Positions 52,271 to 59,839 of a DNA stretch of 64,000 bases are shown here, piece by piece. Position numbers and translations under genes: made by a program. Below the pieces are notes generated by a model. That model worked only from the letters and a program-made list of their open reading frames with translations, was not told the DNA's origin and searched no databases. Positions within the stretch are counted from its first letter, which is position 1; every line of letters begins with the position of its first letter. The stretch covers positions 41,769-105,768 of the forward strand of contig NZ_JBIMSN010000138.1 in NCBI RefSeq assembly GCF_043944905.1, in the 5' to 3' direction. The DNA comes from Antrihabitans spumae (GTDB lineage: Bacteria; Actinomycetota; Actinomycetes; Mycobacteriales; Mycobacteriaceae).

Positions 52271-52297
52271 AACACCACGCCCTGCGTCGGTGTTCCC
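52271..52297 (-). promoter_or_regulatory. SigH-type autoregulatory promoter
   Basis: On the minus strand, GGGAAC (52297-52292) is followed by exactly 18 bases and GTT (52273-52271). This is the SigH/SigR promoter pattern. It would give a leader of roughly 110 nt before the sigH GTG. Confidence 0.7.
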
Positions 52298-52341
52298 GTA
52301 GTCGTCGCACCGCCCGGCACCGGCGTATCTACGCTGTTGCG

Positions 52342-52815
52342 ATGGCCGCGAATGCCACACCAGCCACGAAGCTGTTGGCTGCCGAGAAGATTCCGCACAA
52401 CGTGCATCGGTACACGCACGACCCCCGCTCGCAGCGATTCGGCGACGAAGCCGTCGAGGCGATGGGCGTTCCCGCGGGTCAGGTGTTCAAGACGCTCGTC
52501 GTCGAACTGCCGGACGGAAAACTGGGCGTCGCGGTCCTGCCGGTCCCGTCGAAGCTTTCGCTCAAAGCCGTAGCCGCAGCTCTCGGCGTCGCGAAGGCCG
52601 ATCCTGCGAAGGCCCAGAAGGTGACGGGCTACGTCGTCGGCGGTATCTCACCGATCGGCCAACGACGTCTGCTTCCGACCGTGGTGGACGCATCCGCGAT
52701 GACGTGGGAGCGAGTGTTCTGCAGCGCCGGCCGCCGCGGCATAGAGATCGAACTGGCACCGAGCGACCTCGTTCGGTGCACCGCCGCCGTACTCGCCGAC
52801 ATCACAGCAGGCTGA
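52342..52815 (+). CDS. ybaK: YbaK-type Cys-tRNA(Pro)/aminoacyl-tRNA deacylase
   Basis: A 157-residue YbaK/EbsC domain protein. The conserved lysine region GQVFKTLVVEL, the KLSLKAVAAALG helix and the glycine-rich GYVVGGISPIGQ loop match trans-editing deacylases that hydrolyse mischarged Cys-tRNA(Pro). It is divergent from sigH, with a 188-bp gap. The 3' end overlaps the convergent SRAP gene by 14 bp. In M. tuberculosis the corresponding gene is split; here it is intact. Confidence 0.9.
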   Translation: MAANATPATKLLAAEKIPHNVHRYTHDPRSQRFGDEAVEAMGVPAGQVFKTLVVELPDGKLGVAVLPVPSKLSLKAVAAALGVAKADPAKAQKVTGYVVGGISPIGQRRLLPTVVDASAMTWERVFCSAGRRGIEIELAPSDLVRCTAAVLADITAG

Positions 52816-53581
52816 TCTGCTCCGGCTGCTCCGCGGGCTCGAATCGATCGACGAGGTCAGCCGAATTGTTCTTGACGCTGTTCACTTTCGGTGACACCTG
52901 CCGGATTTCGAGCTGCGCGACCAGGTCCGCACTCGGCGACTCGAGCAGTCCCGCGACATCGGCATGATCGGGATCGAGCCAGCGGTCCCAAGCGTCCGAA
53001 GGCATGATCAGTGGCATCCGGTTGTGGATCCGTGCCAGCTCGCCGACCGAATCGGTGGTCAGGATCGTGCAGCTGAGCAGTGGCGGCCGATCGCCGTCTC
53101 GCCAGACCGACCACAGGCCCGCCATGTACAGGCGCGAGCCGTCTGCGGGCGTCATAAAAAACGGGACCTTGGCAGGCTTGCCATCGGGGCCGGGTTCGGT
53201 GAGCCACTCGTACCAGCCGTCCATCGGCACCAGGCAACGCTTGGTCTTCACGGCATCACGAAAAGCTGGCGTTGTCGTTGCGGTGTCGGCACGCGCGTTG
53301 AACAGCGGCTTTCCTTTTGCCGGAACGCCTGGTTCGGCAGGCTTGGTCCAGCGTGGAATCAGACCCCAGCGCATCCGCCGGATCCGAAGAGCGGCAGCGG
53401 CATCCGGATCTGCGCGATCGTGCCGTTTGACGACAGCGACCACTTTCGTCGTCGGAGCGACGTTGAAATTCGGACCCTCCTCCTCGGGCGTGAGGTCCTC
53501 GAGAGGATCGGTCTCGTCATAGGCATCCAACTCAGCGGCGAGCAACCCGGGGTTGACCGTCGTCGCGTATCTCCCACACAT
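52802..53581 (-). CDS. SRAP/HMCES-YedK family abasic-site shield protein
   Basis: A 259-residue SRAP protein. The invariant Cys2 follows the initiator Met in MCGRYATTV, DGWYEWLTEP carries the catalytic glutamate and IHNRMPLIM the histidine. The family forms a covalent thiazolidine crosslink with abasic sites in single-stranded DNA. The start ATG 53581 is fixed by the need for Cys2; upstream extension of the frame is antisense to aroA. It corresponds to Rv3226c. All catalytic residues are present. Confidence 0.94.
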   Translation of the reverse strand: MCGRYATTVNPGLLAAELDAYDETDPLEDLTPEEEGPNFNVAPTTKVVAVVKRHDRADPDAAAALRIRRMRWGLIPRWTKPAEPGVPAKGKPLFNARADTATTTPAFRDAVKTKRCLVPMDGWYEWLTEPGPDGKPAKVPFFMTPADGSRLYMAGLWSVWRDGDRPPLLSCTILTTDSVGELARIHNRMPLIMPSDAWDRWLDPDHADVAGLLESPSADLVAQLEIRQVSPKVNSVKNNSADLVDRFEPAEQPEQISLL

Positions 53582-53653
53582 AGCTCCATGCTGACACGAC
53601 GCACCGACACGACCGTTACCTCCGTTCGCGACCGATACGCAAAGATGGGGCCT

Positions 53654-54925
53654 GTGACTTTTTGGAGTGCCCCCTACGCCGCTGGGCCGGTGCGTGCGTC
53701 GGTGCCACTGCCCGGCTCGAAATCGATCACCAACCGCGCACTGGTTCTCGCCGCGTTGGCGGAGGGTTCGTCGACGGTCACCGGAGCGCTGCGCAGCCGC
53801 GACACGAACCTGATGATCGACGCGTTGCGGGCGCTCGGAATCGGGATCGAGGGAGTCGATACAACACTCACGATCACCCCGGCACCGTTGACGGGTGCTG
53901 CCGTCGACTGCGGCCTCGCAGGCACGGTCATGCGCTTCCTGCCACCCGTCGCGGCGCTCGCAGACGGTGACGTCGAGTTCGACGGCGACGAACAGGCACG
54001 CACACGCCCACTCGACACGATTCTCGACGGGTTGCGCGCAGCCGGTGCCGACGTCGACGGCAGCGCGCTGCCGTTCGTCGTGCACGGGCACGGCGCAGTT
54101 CGTGGCGGCACGGTCACCATCGACGCGTCCGGGTCGTCGCAGTTCGTATCCGGGCTCCTGCTCTCTGCGGCCCGGTTCGACGAGGGCATCACGATTCACC
54201 ACAGCGGCAAGCCGGTGCCGTCGATGCCACACATCGAGATGACGATCGAGATGCTGCGGGCAGCAGGCGTTCGCGTCGAATCCCCCTCCGACAGCACCGA
54301 AGCCGACACCTGGGTCGTGGCGCCAGGGCCGATCCGTCCGGTGAACTGGACGATCGAGCCGGATCTGTCGAACGCCACCGCGTTCCTCGCCGCGGCCGCG
54401 GTCACGGAAGGCGAAGTGAGCGTGCCGTTCTGGCCGCACAGAACCACGCAACCCGGCGACGCGATCCGTGAAATTCTCGAGCGGATGGGTGCCGATGTCG
54501 TGCTGGCCGAATCGGTTCTGACCGTCCGCGGACCGAAGCAGTTGCACGGCATCGACATCGACCTGCACGACATCGGCGAGCTGACGCCGACGGTCGCCGC
54601 TCTTGCCGCCCTCGCCGAGGGTCCCTCGTGGCTACGTGGCATCGCGCACCTGCGCGGCCATGAAACCGACCGTCTTGCAGCCCTTTCCACCGAGATCAAT
54701 CGACTCGGAGGACAGGTGACGGAAACCGACGACGGGCTGGAAATCACTCCGGCACCGCTGCACGGTGGGCAATGGCATTCCTACGCCGACCACCGAATGG
54801 CAACGGCCGGAGCGATACTCGGCCTGCGTGTCGACGGCATCGAGATCGAGGACATCGGTACCACCGCGAAGACGCTGCCCGACTTCGTCGGACTGTGGTC
54901 ACACATGTTGGACGGCTCGAGCTGA
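53654..54925 (+). CDS. aroA: 3-phosphoshikimate 1-carboxyvinyltransferase (EPSP synthase)
   Basis: A 423-residue EPSP synthase. Conserved elements include LPGSKSITNRALVLAALA at the N-terminus, GLAGTVMRFLPPVAA, SSQFVSGLLLSAARF, HRTTQPGDAI and SYADHRMATAGAI. It adds the enolpyruvyl group of PEP to shikimate 3-phosphate in aromatic amino acid synthesis. GTG 53654 aligns with the known start in mycobacteria; an ATG at 53645 adds three residues. Its end overlaps rsgA. Order matches Rv3227-Rv3228. Confidence 0.95.
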   Translation: MTFWSAPYAAGPVRASVPLPGSKSITNRALVLAALAEGSSTVTGALRSRDTNLMIDALRALGIGIEGVDTTLTITPAPLTGAAVDCGLAGTVMRFLPPVAALADGDVEFDGDEQARTRPLDTILDGLRAAGADVDGSALPFVVHGHGAVRGGTVTIDASGSSQFVSGLLLSAARFDEGITIHHSGKPVPSMPHIEMTIEMLRAAGVRVESPSDSTEADTWVVAPGPIRPVNWTIEPDLSNATAFLAAAAVTEGEVSVPFWPHRTTQPGDAIREILERMGADVVLAESVLTVRGPKQLHGIDIDLHDIGELTPTVAALAALAEGPSWLRGIAHLRGHETDRLAALSTEINRLGGQVTETDDGLEITPAPLHGGQWHSYADHRMATAGAILGLRVDGIEIEDIGTTAKTLPDFVGLWSHMLDGSS

Positions 54926-55929
54926 AACGGCGCGAATACGACGAGTCCGATGTCCGGGTGCGCCCGGGCAGGGCTTCGCGTCCGCGCACCAAAACCCGTC
55001 CGCAGCACGAGGATGCGGAATCCGGGATGGTCGTCGCGGTCGATCGCGGCCGGTGGGGCTGTGTTCTCGGCGGCGACCCGGAACGTCCGGTCGTCACCAT
55101 GCGTGCGCGCGAACTCGGCAAGACTCCGATCGTCGTCGGCGACCGTGTCGGCATCGTCGGTGACACCTCGGGCAAGCCGGACACGTTGGCCCGCATCATT
55201 CGCGTCGAGGAGCGAAAGTCGGTGCTGCGCAGAACAGCCGACGACACCGACCCGTACGAGCGCATCGTCGTCGCGAATGCCGAGCAGCTGATGATCGTCG
55301 TCGCGCTCGCCGACCCACCACCCCGAACGGGGTTCGTCGAACGCACCCTGATCGCCGCCTATGCCGGTGGGCTGCAACCGATTCTGTGTCTGACCAAAAG
55401 CGATCTCGCAGGCTACGAGGAGTTCGCAGCCTCGTTCGCCGACCTCGAACTGCAGGTCGTCCTCGGCGGCACGACCGAACCCATCGACGAGATCACCGAA
55501 CTGCTGAACGGCAAACTGACCGCGCTGATCGGTCACTCCGGGGTCGGCAAGTCGACGCTGGTGAATCGGCTCGTCCCCGACGCCTACCGCGCTGTCGGCG
55601 TCGTGTCCGGCGTCGGCAAAGGTCGCCACACATCCACCCAGTCGATCGCCCTCCCACTTCCGGGAGGGGCGGGCTGGGTGATCGACACCCCCGGCATCAG
55701 ATCGTTCGGGCTCGCGCACATCTCGCCCGCCGACGTCGTCGCCGCGTTTGCAGACCTCGCAGCGGCCGCTCAGGACTGCCCACGCGGCTGTACGCACCTG
55801 GGACCACCCGCTGACCCCGAATGCGCTCTCGACGCCCTGGAAGGCAAATCAGCGCGTCGCGTTGCCGCTGTTCGACTACTTCTCACAGCGGTGCGGTCGA
55901 ACGACACCTGGGCTGCGCGAGAAAGCTAG
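54895..55929 (+). CDS. rsgA: Ribosome small-subunit GTPase RsgA
   Basis: A circularly permuted GTPase. Motif order is TKSD (G4), GHSGVGKSTLVN (G1), KGRHTSTQ (G2 region) and IDTPGIRSFG (G3). An N-terminal OB-fold contains VVAVDRGRWGCVLGG, and a C-terminal zinc motif reads DCPRGCTHLGPPADPEC. It assists 30S maturation. The start is uncertain. GTG 54895 is the nearest standard start and gives 344 residues. CTG 54922 overlaps the aroA stop in a CTGA junction, fits the start of the mycobacterial protein better and would give 335 residues. It overlaps the convergent desaturase gene by four bases. Confidence 0.93.
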   Translation: MVTHVGRLELKRREYDESDVRVRPGRASRPRTKTRPQHEDAESGMVVAVDRGRWGCVLGGDPERPVVTMRARELGKTPIVVGDRVGIVGDTSGKPDTLARIIRVEERKSVLRRTADDTDPYERIVVANAEQLMIVVALADPPPRTGFVERTLIAAYAGGLQPILCLTKSDLAGYEEFAASFADLELQVVLGGTTEPIDEITELLNGKLTALIGHSGVGKSTLVNRLVPDAYRAVGVVSGVGKGRHTSTQSIALPLPGGAGWVIDTPGIRSFGLAHISPADVVAAFADLAAAAQDCPRGCTHLGPPADPECALDALEGKSARRVAAVRLLLTAVRSNDTWAARES

Positions 55930-57128
55930 CGAGCCAACCGCAGCGCGGTCAGCAGTCCACGTCTCCTGCCGGTCGCAGGATCGAACTTGGGTGTCGGATC
56001 GGCGAACTTGCGCTCGGAAGCGGTCTCGGGAGCATCGTCGGCGGTCGCCTTCAGGTACTTGTTCGGCAGCGCGAGCTTGGCGATGGTTCGCCACGACTTC
56101 CAGTACTGCACCGCGATCGAGCCGGTCGTGTACGGCAGGTCGTACTTCTCCGCGAGTGCCTGCACGCGAACGGAGATCTCCCGCAAGCGATTGCTGGGCA
56201 GGTCGGGGAACAGCAGATGCTCGATCTGGTAGCAAAGGTTGCCACTCATGAATTCGAGCACCGGGCCTGCTTCGAAGTTCGCGCTACCGAGCATCTGCCG
56301 CAGATACCACTGGCCCTGCGTCTCGTTCTCCAGATCCGCTTTGGTGAACTTCTCGGCACCGTCGGGGAAGTGACCGCAGAAGATCACCATGTTGGTCCAG
56401 ACGTTGCGGATCATGTTGGCCGTGAGGTTGGCGGTCAACGTCGTCAGGAACGCGGGGCCGGTGAGGGCGGGAAAGAGGAGGTAGTCCTTCGCGATCTGGC
56501 GCCCGACCTTCTCGAGTACCTCGCGACGCTTGCGTTCGAATTCGGCCTGCTCGACCCGTCCGGCGACAACCTTGCCGAGCTCGAGGTGCTGGATCGCAAC
56601 GCCGTATTCGACGAACAGCTGCAGTAGCAGGTTGTAAACCGGGTTGCCGATGTTGAACGGCTTCCAACGCTGATCGCGGGTGACGCGCAGCAGGCCGTAG
56701 CCGACGTCGTCGTCCATCCCGAGCACGTTCGTGTACTTGTGATGCAGGTAGTTGTGGGTCTGCTTCCAGTGCGCCGACGGTCCGGTGTTGTCCCACTCCC
56801 ACGACACCGAGTGGATCTCCGGATCGTTCATCCAGTCCCACTGGCCGTGCATGACGTTGTGGCCGATCTCCATGTTCTCGATGATCTTCGCAACGCCGAG
56901 CATGGCGGTCCCCGCGAGCCAGGCCGGCGGGAACAGGCTCGCGAAAAGCGTTGCGCGGCCGCCTATTTCAAGGGCGCGCTGCAGTCGGATGGCATTGCGA
57001 ATGTAGCGCGCATCGCTCTCGCCGCGCGAGGATTCGATGTCGCGACGAATCGCATCCAGTTCGATTCCGAGCGCTTCGACATCGGCCTCGGTGAGATGCG
57101 CGTATTCCTTGATATCCGAAATCGCCAT
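55926..57128 (-). CDS. DesA3-like acyl-CoA desaturase with altered third His box
   Basis: A 400-residue membrane desaturase of the Rv3229c/DesA3 family. Box 1 is H90-N-V-M-H94 and box 2 is H125 with H129-H130 (QTHNYLHH). Box 3 should read QIEHH but reads QIEHL (H304, Leu305), so one metal-ligand histidine is missing. The nucleotide sequence at about 56215-56223 (CAT CTG) shows this directly. The rest of the protein is intact. It is paralogous to the next gene upstream. Two palindromes lie immediately upstream of its ATG. It may be inactive, altered, or a heteromeric partner. Confidence 0.9.
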   Translation of the reverse strand: MAISDIKEYAHLTEADVEALGIELDAIRRDIESSRGESDARYIRNAIRLQRALEIGGRATLFASLFPPAWLAGTAMLGVAKIIENMEIGHNVMHGQWDWMNDPEIHSVSWEWDNTGPSAHWKQTHNYLHHKYTNVLGMDDDVGYGLLRVTRDQRWKPFNIGNPVYNLLLQLFVEYGVAIQHLELGKVVAGRVEQAEFERKRREVLEKVGRQIAKDYLLFPALTGPAFLTTLTANLTANMIRNVWTNMVIFCGHFPDGAEKFTKADLENETQGQWYLRQMLGSANFEAGPVLEFMSGNLCYQIEHLLFPDLPSNRLREISVRVQALAEKYDLPYTTGSIAVQYWKSWRTIAKLALPNKYLKATADDAPETASERKFADPTPKFDPATGRRRGLLTALRLAR

Positions 57129-57130
57129 GG

Positions 57131-57160
57131 ACCTACGGTACCGTAGGTTACGGAACCGTA
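57131..57160. promoter_or_regulatory. Tandem palindromes upstream of desaturase
   Basis: The perfect 18-bp palindrome ACCTACGGTACCGTAGGT (57131-57148) is followed by TACGG-AA-CCGTA (57149-57160). The centres are 15 bp apart. It begins three bases upstream of the desaturase ATG and would cover the ribosome-binding region. A matched pair lies upstream of the reductase gene. Confidence 0.7.
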
Positions 57161-57188
57161 GATTCCGTCGACGACAAGTGTGAGCTAG

Positions 57189-58550
57189 TTAACGCCGACG
57201 CCGAATGCCCTTCGCCTTCTGCTCGTCGAGCGCAGCACGGGCCTCCAACTTCTTGACCTTCAGCGCTGCTTTCGCCTCCGCTTTGTGTGCCTTCAGCGAC
57301 GCCTTGGCCTCGGCCTTCTTGAGGTTGAGCGCCAATTTGGCTTCGTTCATCGCAGACCGAAGACCGCGATGCTCACCCGTCGCAGGGTCGATACGCATAG
57401 CCGTCATCGTGTCCGTCAGACCGTGGAACCTGCGCTCCGACGACGTCTCGGGTGCATCGTCCGCGGTGCGCTTGAGGAAGCGGTCAGGCAACGCCAACTT
57501 GTGGATCGTCCGGAAGGCAAGCAGGTACTGCTTGGCGAGTGAACCCGTCGTGTACGGCAGGTCGTACTTGTCACAGAGCGCGCGGACGCGGACGGAAATC
57601 TCCGCGTAGCGGTTACTCGGCAGGTCGGGAAAGAGGTGGTGTTCGATCTGGTAGCTCAGGTTGCCACTCATGAACGCCATGACCGGGCCCGCTTCGAAGT
57701 TCGCGCTACCGAGCATCTGCCGCAGGTACCACTCGGCGTGCGTCTCGTCCTCGAACTGCTCGACTGTGAACTTCTCCGCACCGTCAGGGAAATGTCCGCA
57801 GAAGATCACGGCGTACGCCCACAGGTTGCGCGCTAGGTTGGCCGTTGCGTTCGCGGTGAGCGTGCTCTTCCACGCGGGGCCCGTCACCGCCGGATGGATG
57901 ACGAAGTCGCGCGTGACCTGGCGAGCAACCTTGCCGAAAAATGCCTTGTTCGGGCCGGACAGCAGCTGCTTCGGGTCGACGCCTTCGAGCTCCTTCTGCT
58001 TGTCCAGATCGTGCAGCGCGATTCCCCACTCGAACGTCGCGGCGAGCAGCACGTTGGCAAGCGGCTGGATCAGGTTGATCGGCTTCCACTCTTCGTCCCG
58101 CGTCATCCGCAGGATGCCGAAGCCGATGTCGTCGTCCATGCCGACGATGTTCGTGTACGTGTGATGGCTGTAGTTGTGCGCGCGCTTCCACTGCCGTGAC
58201 GGGCCGACCTGGTCCCACTCCCACGACGTCGAGTGGATCTCCGGATCGTTCATCCAGTCCCACTGGCCATGGCTCACGTTGTGGCCGAGTTCCATGTTCT
58301 CGATCATCTTGGAGACCGCGAGCATGGCGGTTCCCGCGATCCACGCCGGACGGTACTTGCTGGCGAACAGCGTCAGCCTGGCAGCGACCTCGAGCGAGCG
58401 CTGCAGCCTGATCGTGCGACGGATGTAGCGCGCATCTGCCGCTCCGCGCGACTCCTCGATGTCACGGCGAATAGCGTCGAGCTCGCGACCGAGCGACTCG
58501 ATGTCAGCTTCGGTCAGATGTGCGAATTGTTTGATATCGGTGATCGCCAC
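57189..58550 (-). CDS. desA3: DesA3-like acyl-CoA desaturase with Lys/Ala-rich tail
   Basis: A 453-residue membrane desaturase with all three His boxes intact (HNVSH, HNYSHH and QIEHHLFPDLPSNR). It probably introduces a delta-9 double bond in stearoyl-CoA, receiving electrons from the reductase encoded directly upstream. The C-terminal 55 residues repeat KAEAKA/LKAHKAEAKAALK-type units, a helical Lys/Ala-rich tail absent from the neighbouring paralogue. The start GTG 58550 has GGAGG upstream; the ATG-less extension to 58610 is ignored. It is 63 bp downstream of the reductase, so the two likely form one transcript. Confidence 0.92.
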   Translation of the reverse strand: MAITDIKQFAHLTEADIESLGRELDAIRRDIEESRGAADARYIRRTIRLQRSLEVAARLTLFASKYRPAWIAGTAMLAVSKMIENMELGHNVSHGQWDWMNDPEIHSTSWEWDQVGPSRQWKRAHNYSHHTYTNIVGMDDDIGFGILRMTRDEEWKPINLIQPLANVLLAATFEWGIALHDLDKQKELEGVDPKQLLSGPNKAFFGKVARQVTRDFVIHPAVTGPAWKSTLTANATANLARNLWAYAVIFCGHFPDGAEKFTVEQFEDETHAEWYLRQMLGSANFEAGPVMAFMSGNLSYQIEHHLFPDLPSNRYAEISVRVRALCDKYDLPYTTGSLAKQYLLAFRTIHKLALPDRFLKRTADDAPETSSERRFHGLTDTMTAMRIDPATGEHRGLRSAMNEAKLALNLKKAEAKASLKAHKAEAKAALKVKKLEARAALDEQKAKGIRRRR

Positions 58551-58613
58551 CGGGCCTCCGTCGTCATAGCTCTGTGTAGGTCGTAAGTACCTGAAATGTG
58601 AAGTACCCAAATC

Positions 58614-59747
58614 TTACAAATCCAGCGTGCAGTCTCCCGCGGCTGCCGAAATGCAGGTCTGAACTCGATCACCTTCGCGCCGCTCGTCACCGGAACGAAG
58701 ATCACGAGTGTGCCCGGCGAGGAGCGGGGCTACGCAGGTCTGACAGATCCCCATCCGGCAACCGAACGGCATCTGCACGCCGACCTGCTCGCCCGCCTGC
58801 AACAGGCTGGTCGCACCGTCGACCTCGACCTTTCGGCCTGATTTCGCGAACGTGACCGTCCCACCCTGACCGGACATGTCAGCACGGGCGATCTCGAACC
58901 GTTCGAGGTGGAGCCGATCGGAGATGCGCTCGTCACGCCAGAGGCGCTCGATCTCGTCCAACATCTTCAGCGGTCCACATGCCCAGGTCTGCCGTTCCCG
59001 CCAATCGGGATACATCGAATCGAGCGACGCGAGGCTGAACTTGCCGTCGGACTTCGTGAGCTGGATGTGGGTGACGAACGTCGCGTGCTCGGTCGCCATT
59101 CGTTCGAGCTCGGACCCGAACATCACCGCATCCGACGTCGGTGCGGAATGTACGTGCGCGACGTCCGGCAATTGACCACGACGGTCCATCGTTCGCAGCA
59201 TCGCCATGACCGGCGTGATCCCGCTACCCGCTGTGAGGAACAGAATTTTGGCGGGCGGCGGATCCGGCAGAGCGAACTCGCCCTGCGGCGCTGCTAGCCG
59301 GACGATCGTTCCGGACGGCACGCCGCCGACGATATGGGTCGAGAGGAAGCCTTCAGGCATCGCCTTCACAGCGATCGTGATGACTTTCCGACCGCCGCGC
59401 TGGCCTGCTTCCCAGTTGGGCGGCGACGTCAACGAGTACGACCGCCAATGCCAGCGACCGTCGACGTGCAGGCCGATCCCGATGTACTGGCCCGGCTTGT
59501 AGTCGAAGTCGAATCCCCACCCCGGCTTGATGACCAGCGTCGCAGAATCCGCAGTCTCCTTGCGGACCTCGACGATCTGGCCGCGAAGCTCACGGGCCGA
59601 CCACAGTGGGTTCGCCAAATGCAGGTAGTCGTCGGGCAGCAATGGTGTGGTGATCCGCGCGACGGCACCACGAAGGACGTTCAGTCGCGGCCGCCGCGGC
59701 GCGGCCACATCCGCGGCCGGCGCTTCCAGCCAGTTCTTCAAACCCAT
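58614..59747 (-). CDS. NAD(P)H oxidoreductase with C-terminal [2Fe-2S] ferredoxin (desaturase partner)
   Basis: A 377-residue protein of the Rv3230c family. The FAD-binding region has WHWRSYSLTSPP, the NAD(P) region has LFLTAGSGITPVMAMLR, and the C-terminal plant-type ferredoxin has MPFGCRMGICQTCVAPLL with a last cysteine in RVQTCIS. It supplies electrons to DesA3-type desaturases. ATG 59747 (MGLKNWLEAP) is used; a TTG six codons upstream is less likely. It heads the reductase-desaturase unit. A pair of palindromes lies 52-81 bp upstream. Confidence 0.93.
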   Translation of the reverse strand: MGLKNWLEAPAADVAAPRRPRLNVLRGAVARITTPLLPDDYLHLANPLWSARELRGQIVEVRKETADSATLVIKPGWGFDFDYKPGQYIGIGLHVDGRWHWRSYSLTSPPNWEAGQRGGRKVITIAVKAMPEGFLSTHIVGGVPSGTIVRLAAPQGEFALPDPPPAKILFLTAGSGITPVMAMLRTMDRRGQLPDVAHVHSAPTSDAVMFGSELERMATEHATFVTHIQLTKSDGKFSLASLDSMYPDWRERQTWACGPLKMLDEIERLWRDERISDRLHLERFEIARADMSGQGGTVTFAKSGRKVEVDGATSLLQAGEQVGVQMPFGCRMGICQTCVAPLLAGHTRDLRSGDERREGDRVQTCISAAAGDCTLDL

Positions 59748-59798
59748 GCGATCGATCCCATGCAAATCTCGTCGGTGACCTCAGATTACCCGACAAGG

Positions 59799-59828
59799 TT
59801 ACGGGATCGTAAGTTACCGCTGGGTAAC
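59799..59828. promoter_or_regulatory. Tandem palindromes upstream of the reductase gene
   Basis: TTACGGGATCGTAA (59799-59812) and GTTACC-GCTG-GGTAAC (59813-59828) stand side by side with centres 15 bp apart, 52-81 bp upstream of the reductase ATG. They share the TTACGG core of the sites at 57131-57160. Confidence 0.7.
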
Positions 59829-59839
59829 CGACGAGGGAT

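Noticed and set aside
52964..53650. Upstream extension of the aroA frame
   Set aside because: Antisense to the SRAP gene; the aroA fold begins at the GTG at 53654.
58571..58613. Palindrome upstream of the intact desaturase (AGGT...ACCT)
   Set aside because: Short arms with a 7-nt centre and unlike the paired 15-bp-spaced sites; judged chance.
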